Shown here: in pieces, positions 8,893 to 16,863 of the stretch | Layout: the number at the start of each line of letters is the position of its first letter | How positions within the stretch are numbered: position 1 is the first letter of the stretch | From: JACJXF01 sp038316435 | GTDB taxonomy: Bacteria; Bacteroidota; Bacteroidia; Bacteroidales; GCA-2748055 | Reading direction: 5' to 3' | Length of the DNA stretch: 34,731 bases | NCBI GenBank assembly: GCA_038316435.1 | Contig: JBBQAQ010000041.1 | Location: 1-34,731, forward strand | Translations under genes and position numbers: made by a program | Notes under the pieces: generated by a model | The model's database searches: none | The model's input: only the letters and a program-made list of their open reading frames with translations | What the model was told of the DNA's origin: nothing

Positions 8893-9654
8893 ATGAGCAA
8901 AATTAGGGTTTCTGCCGTTAAATATACCAATTCACTACCATTTATCTACGGTTTACAAAACCATTCCATTGAAAACGATATTAGCTTAAGTCTGGATACA
9001 CCTGCCGAATGTTATAACAATCTCTTTTCTGGACAGGCAGATATTGGTTTGGTACCTGTAATCATTAAAAATCAAGTGAGTTTAATTCACCAGGTTTCTC
9101 CATATATTATTGGTGCAAATGGCGATGTATTATCAGTGATTCTCGTCTCAAAATGTCCTACTTCTGATATAAAATGCATATACCTTGATTATCAGTCACG
9201 CACTTCTGTGATGCTTACGAAAGTATTATGCAAGGAATATTGGAAAATAACGCCTGAATTTATTCATGGCCAACCAGGATATGAAAACGCTGAACTAAAG
9301 GAATTTGAAGCCCGCATTGTAATTGGTGATCGTGCTTTTGAATTTCAAGATCAGCAAAACATCATCATCACTGATCTTGCAGGAGAATGGATGCGGTTTT
9401 CAAATCTGCCTTTTGTATTTGCCATCTGGGCATCTCTGAAAAAATTACCAGAAACTTTCGAACAAAAATTCACCGATGCGCTTTCCTATGGTCTGTCTCA
9501 GAAAACCCGTCTGGCCCTGGAACTCGCCTCTCTCCCCAAATACAAATCTATTGATCTTCCGGTCTATCTTAATGAAAATATAATTCACGAAATCACACCC
9601 TCCATGCAGGAAGGAATGAATTTATTCTTACTTTTAATTCGTGATTTACAATAA
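8893..9654 (+). CDS. mqnA: Chorismate dehydratase of the futalosine menaquinone pathway
   Basis: MqnA dehydrates chorismate to 3-[(1-carboxyvinyl)oxy]benzoate, the first committed step of menaquinone synthesis by the futalosine route. The 253-residue protein has the periplasmic-binding-protein-like fold of the MqnA/MqnD family without a signal peptide. It opens with 'KIRVSAVKYTNSLPFIYGL', continues with 'NNLFSGQADIGLVPV' (about 43-57), and later has 'LDYQSRTSVMLTKVLCKEYW' and 'FVFAIWASLKK', all typical positions of the family. The partner genes mqnB, mqnC, mqnD and mqnE are not in the window. The downstream NfeD-type gene follows after only 13 bases, so they are probably co-transcribed. Confidence 0.9.
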   Translation: MSKIRVSAVKYTNSLPFIYGLQNHSIENDISLSLDTPAECYNNLFSGQADIGLVPVIIKNQVSLIHQVSPYIIGANGDVLSVILVSKCPTSDIKCIYLDYQSRTSVMLTKVLCKEYWKITPEFIHGQPGYENAELKEFEARIVIGDRAFEFQDQQNIIITDLAGEWMRFSNLPFVFAIWASLKKLPETFEQKFTDALSYGLSQKTRLALELASLPKYKSIDLPVYLNENIIHEITPSMQEGMNLFLLLIRDLQ

Positions 9655-9667
9655 ATAATTCATTGAA

Positions 9668-11092
9668 ATGAGAACTCCTTTTATGCCCGGGAAGTATTTG
9701 TTTTTACTTCTTTGCATCTTTCTTTTTGTTTCAGCGGGGGAGGTTAATCCGGAGGGGCCACGCAAAATTATCGTTTATAAATACAGCATAAATGATCAGA
9801 TTGCCAAGCCTATGTGGCGAACCACTCAGAAAAGTTTTGAAGAGGCTATTCGTATCAAAGCAGATATTATTCTGATACACATGAATACCTACGGCGGCCT
9901 CGTGGATATTGCCGATAGCATCCGTACTAAAATTCTGAATAGTCCGATTCCGGTTTATGTTTTCATCGACGACAATGCCGCATCGGCCGGTGCTCTTATA
10001 TCAATTGCATGCGACAGTATATACATGAAGGCTGGCGGAAAAATAGGTGCTGCAACCGTTGTAAATCAAACGGCAGAACAAATGCCCGATAAATACCAAT
10101 CTTACATGCGGGCCACTATGCGCGCAACTGCCGAAGCTCATGGAAAAGATACTATCATTGTTGGTAACGATACCATTGTAAAATGGAAACGTGACCCAAA
10201 AATAGCAGAAGCCATGGTTGATCCTGATATGTTTGTACCAGAAATCAGCGACAGTGGTAAAGTTCTCACTTTTACTGCCGAAGAAGCCCTTAAATATGGA
10301 TACTGCGACGGGATTGTTGCCAGTGCAGCAGATATTATGAGTAAAGCAGGTTTCGAGAATTATGAGATTATTGAATTTAGTCCCTCTGCACTCGACATAT
10401 TTATCAATTTCCTTTTAAGCCCTGTAGTTCAGGGAATTCTAATCATGCTAATTTTAGGTGGATTTTACTTCGAACTACAGTCTCCAGGAATCGGCTTGCC
10501 TTTAGCAGCAGCTGTAATCGGGGCTGTATTGTATTTTGCTCCGCTTTATCTGGAAGGCTTGGCCGACAACTGGGAAATACTGGTTTTCATTCTTGGAATA
10601 GTATTATTGGCAGTGGAAATTTTTGCTATCCCGGGCTTTGGTATCGCAGGAATATCCGGGATAGTCCTCATGGTTATGGGGCTTACCATGGCAATGGTCG
10701 ATAATCTTGTTTTCGAGGGAGGAGATATCACGCTTGCTATCAATACCGTTCTCAGAGCACTAATGATCGTAGTGGTTTCAATCCTTCTGGGTGTCATTGC
10801 GTCTCTCTATTTTGGAAGAAAACTTATTTCATCACCGATCCTGAAAAATATTGCACTCAATGAAACTCAACAAAGCTCAGAAGGATTCACAAGTGCCGAT
10901 GCATCTCAAAATAAATTGATTGGCCTCACTGGAACAGCTTACACTGTTCTCCGTCCTTCCGGGAAAATTTCGATTAACAACGAAGTTTATGATGCTAAAT
11001 CAGAGTTTGGCTTCATCGAGAAAGGTTCCGAAATAAAAGTTGAACGGTATGAATCCGGACAACTATATGTCACTCAGGTAAAAAAGGCTTAA
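9668..11092 (+). CDS. NfeD-type membrane-bound serine protease (ClpP-class domain plus NfeD domain)
   Basis: The 474-residue protein has four parts: a signal sequence (1-23), a ClpP/crotonase-like protease domain (about 32-220), several membrane helices (about 245-375), and a C-terminal NfeD OB-fold (about 410-474, 'LIGLTGTAYTVLRPSGKISINNE'). The catalytic Ser is probably Ser106 in 'DDNAASAGALIS', and a Lys around 142 is in position to complete the Ser/Lys dyad known from the archaeal 1510-N protease. It probably works at the membrane in quality control with stomatin-like (slipin) proteins. No stomatin gene is adjacent, which is unusual because the two are often paired. It follows mqnA by 13 bases. 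Confidence 0.88.
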   Translation: MRTPFMPGKYLFLLLCIFLFVSAGEVNPEGPRKIIVYKYSINDQIAKPMWRTTQKSFEEAIRIKADIILIHMNTYGGLVDIADSIRTKILNSPIPVYVFIDDNAASAGALISIACDSIYMKAGGKIGAATVVNQTAEQMPDKYQSYMRATMRATAEAHGKDTIIVGNDTIVKWKRDPKIAEAMVDPDMFVPEISDSGKVLTFTAEEALKYGYCDGIVASAADIMSKAGFENYEIIEFSPSALDIFINFLLSPVVQGILIMLILGGFYFELQSPGIGLPLAAAVIGAVLYFAPLYLEGLADNWEILVFILGIVLLAVEIFAIPGFGIAGISGIVLMVMGLTMAMVDNLVFEGGDITLAINTVLRALMIVVVSILLGVIASLYFGRKLISSPILKNIALNETQQSSEGFTSADASQNKLIGLTGTAYTVLRPSGKISINNEVYDAKSEFGFIEKGSEIKVERYESGQLYVTQVKKA

Positions 11093-11132
11093 GGATAGTA
11101 TAATTTTTCGAATCTTTTCCGGAATCAGAGTT

Positions 11133-11591
11133 ATGATAAAAAATGCAATAATTACAAGGGATTACAAATCAGAAGATTACCCTCAACTGATCAAACTCTG
11201 GAAGGAAACCGGAATTGGCAATCCCGAACGTGGAGACAACGAAAAAGTAATCCGTAACTGCCTTAAAATTGGTGGTAAACTCCTTGTTATGGAAGATACC
11301 GAAACAAGCGTATTGATGGGCTCATGCTGGATGACATTCGACGGAAGACGCATGTTGTTGCATCATTTTGCCATCAAACCCGATTACCAGGGAAAGAAAT
11401 TAGGAACCCGGCTTGGAAATGAGGCCATTGAATATCTGAAAAAAGCTGGACATCAGGTAAAACTTGAGGTTCATAAAGATAACCTGATTGCAAAACGACT
11501 CTATAAAAAGCTGGGGTTTTTTGCATATACTAATTACGACATTTTTATGATCCGGAATATTCAGGGAAATGCCTGGCCTGAAAATGGTTGA
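11133..11591 (+). CDS. GNAT family N-acetyltransferase
   Basis: This 152-residue cytoplasmic protein is a single GNAT domain. The acetyl-CoA pyrophosphate loop appears as 'HHFAIKPDYQGKKLGTRLGNEAIEYL' (about 76-101), with the Q-x-x-G-x-G/A pattern given as Q-G-K-K-L-G. A C-terminal 'LEVHKDNLIAKRLYKKLGF' is the usual strand-helix with Asn and Tyr. The pattern resembles RimI or small-molecule acetyltransferases, and the substrate is unknown. It starts 40 bases after the NfeD-type gene and may share its transcript. A strong hairpin in the MITE-like element just downstream could end that transcript. Confidence 0.88.
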   Translation: MIKNAIITRDYKSEDYPQLIKLWKETGIGNPERGDNEKVIRNCLKIGGKLLVMEDTETSVLMGSCWMTFDGRRMLLHHFAIKPDYQGKKLGTRLGNEAIEYLKKAGHQVKLEVHKDNLIAKRLYKKLGFFAYTNYDIFMIRNIQGNAWPENG

Positions 11592-11623
11592 TTGTTTTGG
11601 CATTTAATGATTAACAATCATAT

Positions 11624-11750
11624 TTCAATGTCGTTGACTTAAGAAATTTTCCGATTCTAAAAATGCCACACCCCAACCTCCCGAACTCGGGAGGTTGGGG
11701 TGTGGCTAATTTTTGAAGATTTCGGACACTCTTAAGTAAACGACATTGAA
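11624..11750. mobile_element. 127-bp MITE-like inverted-repeat element with 6-bp target duplication
   Basis: The ends are near-perfect inverted repeats: ttcaatgtcgttgacttaag at 11624-11643 and its complement at 11731-11750, with one mismatch in 20. The element is bounded by the direct repeat tcatat (11618-11623 and 11751-11756), as expected for a target-site duplication. The centre is a GC-rich perfect hairpin (11665-11706). The intermediate segments are also roughly complementary, so the whole element can fold into one rod. There is no coding capacity, so it must depend on a transposase in trans. The family of the parent element is not recognised. Confidence 0.75.
11665..11706. terminator. 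GC-rich 20-bp hairpin in the MITE, possible bidirectional terminator
   Basis: Two perfectly complementary 20-base arms (11665-11684 and 11687-11706) flank a 2-base loop. On the plus strand it is followed by TAATTTTT, and on the minus strand the complement of AAAAAT follows, so it could stop transcription in either direction. It lies 73 bases after the GNAT gene, which has no other visible terminator. Confidence 0.5.
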
Positions 11751-11885
11751 TCATATTTAGGAATATTCCTTAGATTGTTTCTAACCTGGTCTATGTTTCT
11801 TTCTGAATCTAGGATGAACATTTTATAGGAATAAATCGTTAATCTTCTTGAATTCTGATTTTCAACCTCAAAATATAGTTTTCAG

Positions 11886-12521
11886 ATGAAGCACATAATC
11901 CTCTACCTTTTTCTATTATGTTCCCCAATCCTCCTGAGCGCTCAAAAATACGTCGATGAAAAAGTTTGGAACCGGTGGGACTCGACACTAATCAGCAAGG
12001 CAAATACAGCCGCAAGTATTGAATACATGTTAAGTGAGGAAAAACTTGTAATCCTGATTACTAACCTCGCAAGAACAGACGGCACCCTATTTTCAGAAAC
12101 CTTTCTGAATACATATCTTGAAGGGAAAAAGAGCAATAAGTACACAAAATCCTTATACAAAGATCTGAAGAAAGTAAAAAATCTTCCATTCCTTTTCCCT
12201 GAAAGAGATTTGTATGAAATTGCAAAGGGACACGCAGTAAAATCAGGTAAATCGGGACATGTGGGCCATCAGGGTTTTGATGCGAGGTTTAAACCCGTAA
12301 TGAAAAAATATAACTCAGTTGCCGAAAATTGTGCTTATGGCTTTGATCAGGCCATTGATATTGCCATTCAGCTTTTGGTTGATGAGGATATTCCTGATCT
12401 TGGCCACCGAGTTAACATGCTGAATCAGGAATACAATTCCATCGGAGTCTCCATTCAGCCTCATAAAGATTATCAGTTTAATTGCGTTATGGATTTTGGG
12501 CGATTGAATGTAAACAGGTGA
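11886..12521 (+). CDS. Secreted CAP/SCP-domain protein
   Basis: The 211-residue protein has a cleavable signal peptide ending at 'LLSAQ' (about residue 20). The rest is a CAP (SCP/PR-1-like) domain. The first helix appears as 'LVILITNLARTDGTLFSETFL' (about 53-74). The cavity residues are present: His in 'SGHVGHQGFD' (about 123-132), Glu in 'NSVAENCAYG' (about 143-152) and His in 'LGHRVNMLNQEYNSIGVSI' (about 174-192). Bacterial members are secreted or surface proteins with unclear molecular roles; binding of lipids or small ligands is known for the superfamily. It stands alone between the MITE and the pyk promoter. The fold is confident and the function unknown. Confidence 0.85.
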   Translation: MKHIILYLFLLCSPILLSAQKYVDEKVWNRWDSTLISKANTAASIEYMLSEEKLVILITNLARTDGTLFSETFLNTYLEGKKSNKYTKSLYKDLKKVKNLPFLFPERDLYEIAKGHAVKSGKSGHVGHQGFDARFKPVMKKYNSVAENCAYGFDQAIDIAIQLLVDEDIPDLGHRVNMLNQEYNSIGVSIQPHKDYQFNCVMDFGRLNVNR

Positions 12522-12553
12522 TTGTAGAAAGCCTCTGCTCCTTCTAGTTGCTA

Positions 12554-12584
12554 TTTGCTCATCTGTTAAAAATGTCTATTTTTG
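12554..12584 (+). promoter_or_regulatory. Perfect Bacteroidota consensus promoter for pyk
   Basis: TTTG at 12554-12557 is followed by exactly 19 bases and then TATTTTTG at 12577-12584. This is a complete match to TTTG-N19-TAnnTTTG. Transcription should start near 12591, leaving a leader of about 25 bases before the pyruvate kinase ATG. Confidence 0.75.
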
Positions 12585-12615
12585 ATTAGATTTATTTTCC
12601 AATTTACCTATATTT

Positions 12616-14043
12616 ATGAGACACAATCGTTCCCACACTAAAGTCATTGCCACTCTCGGCCCCGCATCCCAGGAAAAAGAAGTTCTTCGTCAGATGTTTG
12701 AAGAAGGAATAGATGTTTGCCGGCTAAATTTCTCACATGGTTCACATGAAGATCATCTGAAAAACATTAACACCATTCGCAAATTAAATGCTGAACTGGA
12801 TGTAAATGTGGCCATTCTGGCGGATCTCCAGGGTCCAAAACTTAGAATCGGTGTGGTTCAAAATAATGGCGTTGAGCTGGTAAATGGTAGTACTTTTAAA
12901 CTGGTTTCTGAAAAGTGCGAAGGAACAGCTGAAAAAGCTTATATGAGTTATGAATTTCTCCCCCGTGATGTGAAAATTGGTGAAATGATTCTTATCGATG
13001 ATGGTAAAATCAAACTTGAAGTAATTGACACAAACCGCACCGACTGTGTTACTACAAAAGTTATTTACGGTGGAATTCTATCTTCCAAAAAAGGTGTAAA
13101 CCTTCCACACACCAAGGTATCGCTGCCCAGTCTTACTGTGAAGGATATTGAAGATGCTAAATTCGCACTCGAACATAATGTAGACTGGATAGCACTTTCA
13201 TTTGTTCGTTCGGTTAACGACATCATTGATTTGAGAAAACTTATCAAACAAAGTCATAAAAATACACGCATAATTGCTAAAATTGAAAAACCTGAAGCAA
13301 TCGATGAGATCGATCAGATCATCGATATGACAGATGCCATCATGGTTGCACGTGGAGATTTGGGCGTGGAAGTAGATTTCGACAGGGTTCCTATGTTGCA
13401 AAAACAGATTGTTGAGAAATGTATCAACCAGTCCAAACCTGTGATCATTGCCACTCAAATGATGGAAAGTATGATCACTAACTTTCGTCCAACACGGGCC
13501 GAAGCCACCGATGTTGCAAATGCAGTACTCGATGGTGCGGATACTCTCATGTTAAGTGGAGAAACATCAACAGGAAAATTCCCGGTTGGAGTAATTCAAT
13601 CTATGCAGAAAATTATCGACTGGACAGAAGACCATGGTTTCAAATATTTTAGAAATCATCCGCCGAAAGATTTCTCTGTTACCTTTCTTCCCGATTCGAT
13701 CTGTTATAATGCCTGCGCTATGGCCCAGCAAACACAGGCAAAAGCAATTCTCACTTTTACGCACTCAGGTTACACGGCATTCCGTATTTCATCCTACCGT
13801 CCAAAAGCTCCGATTTTTGCATTCACCGTGAACACTGGCTTACTTCCTGTATTGAGCTTGGTATGGGGCGTCCGTGCATATCGTTCAGAAGATTATCAAA
13901 ATATGGAAGATTATATCAACAATTCCATACAATTCCTGCTTAATAAAAAACTTGTAAAACATGGAGATGTTATTGTAAGTGTAGGAAGTATGCCACTTTT
14001 GGCAAGAGGAAAAACCAATATGCTTAAATTGATTTATGTGTAG
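12616..14043 (+). CDS. pyk: Pyruvate kinase
   Basis: Pyruvate kinase makes pyruvate and ATP from phosphoenolpyruvate in the last step of glycolysis. The protein is 475 residues, the normal length. Visible motifs are 'KVIATLGPAS' (9-18), 'CRLNFSHGSHEDH' (35-47), the catalytic Lys222 in 'IIAKIEKPEAID', the metal-binding 'ARGDLGVE' (245-252) and the substrate loop 'IIATQMMESM' (278-287). The C-terminal regulatory domain covers about 345-475. It is transcribed alone from a perfect Bacteroidota promoter and is followed by an AT-rich palindrome with a T run. Nothing is missing or unusual. Confidence 0.97.
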   Translation: MRHNRSHTKVIATLGPASQEKEVLRQMFEEGIDVCRLNFSHGSHEDHLKNINTIRKLNAELDVNVAILADLQGPKLRIGVVQNNGVELVNGSTFKLVSEKCEGTAEKAYMSYEFLPRDVKIGEMILIDDGKIKLEVIDTNRTDCVTTKVIYGGILSSKKGVNLPHTKVSLPSLTVKDIEDAKFALEHNVDWIALSFVRSVNDIIDLRKLIKQSHKNTRIIAKIEKPEAIDEIDQIIDMTDAIMVARGDLGVEVDFDRVPMLQKQIVEKCINQSKPVIIATQMMESMITNFRPTRAEATDVANAVLDGADTLMLSGETSTGKFPVGVIQSMQKIIDWTEDHGFKYFRNHPPKDFSVTFLPDSICYNACAMAQQTQAKAILTFTHSGYTAFRISSYRPKAPIFAFTVNTGLLPVLSLVWGVRAYRSEDYQNMEDYINNSIQFLLNKKLVKHGDVIVSVGSMPLLARGKTNMLKLIYV

Positions 14044-14078
14044 GGTGGATGACATGGAGTTATAGAAGTGTTGCGGTT

Positions 14079-14103
14079 CAGATAATTTAAATTATCTGTT
14101 TTT
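14079..14103 (+). terminator. Probable pyk terminator
   Basis: A perfect 20-bp palindrome, cagataatttaaattatctg (14079-14098), is followed by five T (14099-14103), 36 bases after the pyk stop. The stem is AT-rich, so the termination strength is uncertain. Confidence 0.45.
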
Positions 14104-14143
14104 ACTGTTGTCCGGTAAAAAAATGAATATGCGCTGCGACCCT

Positions 14144-14172
14144 TTATTTTATTCCATCCCTAACGGGACTTA
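14144..14172. repeat. Short REP-like hairpin, copy 1
   Basis: The minus strand reads tcccgttaggga at the core (14157-14168), flanked by an AT-rich arm (ttattttatt at 14144-14153). The arrangement matches the segment at 18654-18684: AT-rich arm, then short GC hairpin, then CTTA/CTATA. Hairpins of this style recur between genes in Bacteroidota genomes (recalled, not searched). The function is unknown. Confidence 0.3.
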
Positions 14173-14296
14173 TGCTAAGGGAGTTGATTTTAAGAAAAAT
14201 CAAGTTAACTGACAAAATATCAGACCAAAAAACTGCATCACCCCGTTTCCCTATTACTAATTCACTTCATTACTGTATCACTCATAATTCCCCAAA

Positions 14297-15169
14297 ATGG
14301 AGAAATTTCCCAAACTTCTAAAAGTTACCGAGTCCCAATGGCTTTCTCCATTGTATCATTTTGTGAAGGAAACTTTTACCTCAGATCCTCTGCCTTCTCA
14401 TAATGAGGAACACCACCTCAGAGTATGGAAATATGCAAGGGAAATACTTTTAGAACTTACTTCCAGAGGTGTGGAAATTGATAGAGAATCTCTGGTAGAA
14501 TTGATGATTGCCATTTTCTTCCACGACACAGGGATGAGTGTAAATCGGGATCCTGAGCATGGCAAAGAAAGCCGTCGCCTGTGCCAAGAATGGTTAAATC
14601 AACAGCATTTCACCCTTGAGGTTAACACTGAGAAAATTCTCAATGCGATAGAGCATCACGATGATAAATCATACCTGATACAGAAAGGATTAAGCTCAGA
14701 CAATAGAATTAATTTACTGTCTATTCTCAATGTTTGTGATGACATGGATGCTTACAGTTATTGCGGCATTTATCGCTACAGTGAAATCTACCTTTTGCGG
14801 GGAGTTTCAATCGATGAACTTGGGCAACAGGTTATTTCTAATGCAAGTCGGAGGTTCGGCAATTTTATGGCCAACTGCATGCAACTCCCCGGAATCATTA
14901 AAACGCACGCTCCTAGATATGAGGTACTTGAAGGGTTTTTTAGACAATATAACGCTCAACTTCGTAAAGATCCCAGCGGGAGAAGCATAGATCACGGACC
15001 TGTGAACATTGTTAAAATATTCTACAGACAGATTCTTGGTGGTGTAAATTCGGTGGAAAGCCTCTGTTCCACAGCCATATCAGCAAATGAAGGGATGTAC
15101 GAAAAGACATTCTTTGAAAACCTGAGACACGAATGGTGTAATCCAGATGAAATTCCAAGTGTCGGGTAG
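14297..15169 (+). CDS. HD-domain phosphohydrolase
   Basis: The 290-residue cytoplasmic protein has an HD metal-dependent hydrolase domain in its first two thirds. The metal ligands are visible: His39 or His40 in 'SHNEEHHLRVW', the His76-Asp77 pair in 'AIFFHDTGMS', further His at 120-121 in 'AIEHHDDKSY', and Asp148-149 in 'NVCDDMDAYSY'. Members of this superfamily cleave nucleotides, cyclic dinucleotides or (p)ppGpp; the specific substrate cannot be assigned. The remaining 110 residues are helical and not recognised. It is transcribed alone and converges with the FAH-family gene, with a strong hairpin between them. Confidence 0.8.
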   Translation: MEKFPKLLKVTESQWLSPLYHFVKETFTSDPLPSHNEEHHLRVWKYAREILLELTSRGVEIDRESLVELMIAIFFHDTGMSVNRDPEHGKESRRLCQEWLNQQHFTLEVNTEKILNAIEHHDDKSYLIQKGLSSDNRINLLSILNVCDDMDAYSYCGIYRYSEIYLLRGVSIDELGQQVISNASRRFGNFMANCMQLPGIIKTHAPRYEVLEGFFRQYNAQLRKDPSGRSIDHGPVNIVKIFYRQILGGVNSVESLCSTAISANEGMYEKTFFENLRHEWCNPDEIPSVG

Positions 15170-15236
15170 AAATTATCATGCCATGTGGCTAAACATAAGC
15201 ATTAGAGGAATTATTGCATCTTTTTACAAAACATCC

Positions 15237-15250
15237 GGGGTTTAAACCCC
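15237..15250. repeat. Perfect 14-bp palindrome
   Basis: The sequence ggggtttaaacccc lies between the convergent HD and FAH genes, 45 bases before the larger hairpin at 15295. It may be part of the same intergenic repeat unit. A tRNA or protein-coding role is not supported. Confidence 0.4.
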
Positions 15251-15294
15251 TCGTGTTTAATGTCGTCTGCCGAAGCGGAACGCAAAGGAGGAAT

Positions 15295-15327
15295 CAAACC
15301 TGTCAGGTCTTAGACCTGACAGGTTTG
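15295..15327. terminator. 33-bp perfect hairpin between convergent genes
   Basis: Arms of 16 bases (15295-15310 and 15312-15327) are exactly complementary around one central T. It lies between the convergent ends of the HD gene and the FAH gene and could stop transcription from both sides. The core AACCTGTCAGGT is of a kind that recurs as an intergenic repeat in Bacteroidota (recalled, not searched). Confidence 0.55.
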
Positions 15328-15361
15328 GAAATCGACAACTATTTTTGACCTCTTTACCGAA

Positions 15362-15973
15362 CTATTTCACTGGAAAATCAAGCAATTTAACATCTTCCAC
15401 ATAGCCTGTCAGCCTGTCGCCTGGTTTTACAGAACCAACTCCTGCAGGTGTTCCTGTGTAAATTAAATCTCCGGTTTTTAAAGTCACAAATTGCGAAACA
15501 TACGCAATAATATGCTCGAATGAAAAGATCATTTCAGATGTATTTCCGGTCTGAACGCGAGTTCCGTTTATATCGAGATGGAAATTCAAATTGTGAATAT
15601 CTGCAAAATTGGAGATAGGAAGGAATTTACTAATGGGTGCTGAAGAGTCGAAACCTTTGGCGATTTCCCATGGCAGGCCGTTTTTCTTGCATTCAGCCTG
15701 AAGATCACGAGCTGTGAAATCAACTCCGAGTCCAATTTCAGAGAAATAGCGTGAGGCAAATTTTTGCTCAATCGATCTGCCGAGTCGATTAATTTTAATG
15801 ACAATTTCTATTTCGTGGTGAATGTCATTTGAGAAATCAGGGTAAAAAAAAGGACGATTACGTATTACCAAGGCCGAATCGGGCTTCATAAAAAATACTG
15901 GTTTTGCAGGAACCGGATTATTCAGCTCTTTTGCATGCTCGTGGTAATTTCTACCGATGCAGATTATTTTCAT
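15362..15973 (-). CDS. Fumarylacetoacetate hydrolase (FAH) family protein
   Basis: The 203-residue protein is a single FAH domain, matching the short acylpyruvate hydrolase/oxaloacetate decarboxylase type (FAHD1-like). The start 'MKIICIGRNYHEHAKELNN', the 'KPVFFMKPDSAL' segment, the metal ligands in 'HHEIEIVI' (about 52-59), the 'GLGVDFTARDLQ' segment (about 82-93) and the closing 'LIYTGTPAGVG' (about 170-180) are all family hallmarks. It would cleave or decarboxylate a small beta-keto acid in the cytoplasm with Mg2+ or Mn2+. It lies 41 bases downstream of the DnaQ-like exonuclease gene on the same strand. The exact substrate is unknown. Confidence 0.88.
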   Translation of the reverse strand: MKIICIGRNYHEHAKELNNPVPAKPVFFMKPDSALVIRNRPFFYPDFSNDIHHEIEIVIKINRLGRSIEQKFASRYFSEIGLGVDFTARDLQAECKKNGLPWEIAKGFDSSAPISKFLPISNFADIHNLNFHLDINGTRVQTGNTSEMIFSFEHIIAYVSQFVTLKTGDLIYTGTPAGVGSVKPGDRLTGYVEDVKLLDFPVK

Positions 15974-16014
15974 TTTTCAAACAATTAAAAGTAAACAGAC
16001 TTTAAGTTTTGTTG

Positions 16015-16782
16015 TTACTTCCCAAAAGTCCTCAACTTAATATTTGTAATCACTTTTTTAGTGTGAAGCGGAAAATCGCCATTCATCAGCCAGCCGTAAT
16101 ATCCCTGATCTTTTGCAAGCACTTCTGCAACTGCCTGTCCTTTGTATTTTCCAAAATTAAAAACCTCAATATTTTTATCATTGAAGATAATTCTTCCGGC
16201 TAAATCTACATTTTTATTATGAGATGAGAAATCTGCCAGAGCCGCCATATCATTCTGTAAAGTAGGATAACGCTCCAACTGTGCTTTCAGGATGTCGTAC
16301 GTGGCGCGGGTATCAGCCTCTGCGCTATGCGCATTTTCAAGATTTCTGTCACAATAGAATTTCAATGCTGCACCAAGAGTTCTTTGCTCCATCTTATGAA
16401 AAATTACCTGCACATCGATAAATTTTCTTTTCGTCATGTCGATATCAACATCAGCTCTAAGAAACTCTTCGGCAAGCAAAGGAATATCGAATTTATTTGA
16501 ATTATAGCCGGCCAGATCGCAACCTTCGATATCGCGGGCTAAGTTTTTCGCAATCGACTGGAATGTAGGAGCATCCTTTACGTCTTCATCTGTTATACCG
16601 TGAATAGCGGTCGTTTCGGGAGGAATGGGTATAGTGGGATTAATAAGCATGGTCTTGGTAACCTCATTACCGTTAAGCTCAATTTTTAAATAAGAAAGCT
16701 CAACAATCCTATCCGCTGCTATATTAATTCCGGTTGTTTCAAGGTCAAAAAATACAATGGGATTCTTAAGATTTAATTGCAT
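16015..16782 (-). CDS. DnaQ-like 3'-5' exonuclease with ExoX-like C-terminal domain
   Basis: The 255-residue protein has a DEDDh exonuclease domain. ExoI is 'VFFDLETTGI' (Asp13, Glu15), ExoII is 'AGYNSNKFDIPLL' (Asp99), and ExoIII is 'AHSAEADTRATYDI' (His152, Asp157). A C-terminal part (about 195-255, 'FNFGKYKGQAVAEVLAKDQGYYGWLMN') matches the small module at the end of ExoX-type proteins. It would remove nucleotides from 3' DNA ends, as a proofreading or repair nuclease. It follows dnaN on the same strand with 81 bases between them, and dnaN with a DnaQ-like exonuclease is a recurrent Bacteroidota neighbourhood (recalled). All catalytic residues are present. Confidence 0.92.
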   Translation of the reverse strand: MQLNLKNPIVFFDLETTGINIAADRIVELSYLKIELNGNEVTKTMLINPTIPIPPETTAIHGITDEDVKDAPTFQSIAKNLARDIEGCDLAGYNSNKFDIPLLAEEFLRADVDIDMTKRKFIDVQVIFHKMEQRTLGAALKFYCDRNLENAHSAEADTRATYDILKAQLERYPTLQNDMAALADFSSHNKNVDLAGRIIFNDKNIEVFNFGKYKGQAVAEVLAKDQGYYGWLMNGDFPLHTKKVITNIKLRTFGK

Positions 16783-16863
16783 AAAGGGGTTTTAAAATTG
16801 AAACACGCAAAATCACTGTTTAACGGCGACTTTGCGTGTTCAGGTTTATGAGAATCAATTTCC

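Noticed and set aside
15170..15361. Riboswitch or small RNA between the HD and FAH genes
   Set aside because: The structure is limited to two simple palindromes between convergent genes, which fits termination or repeats.
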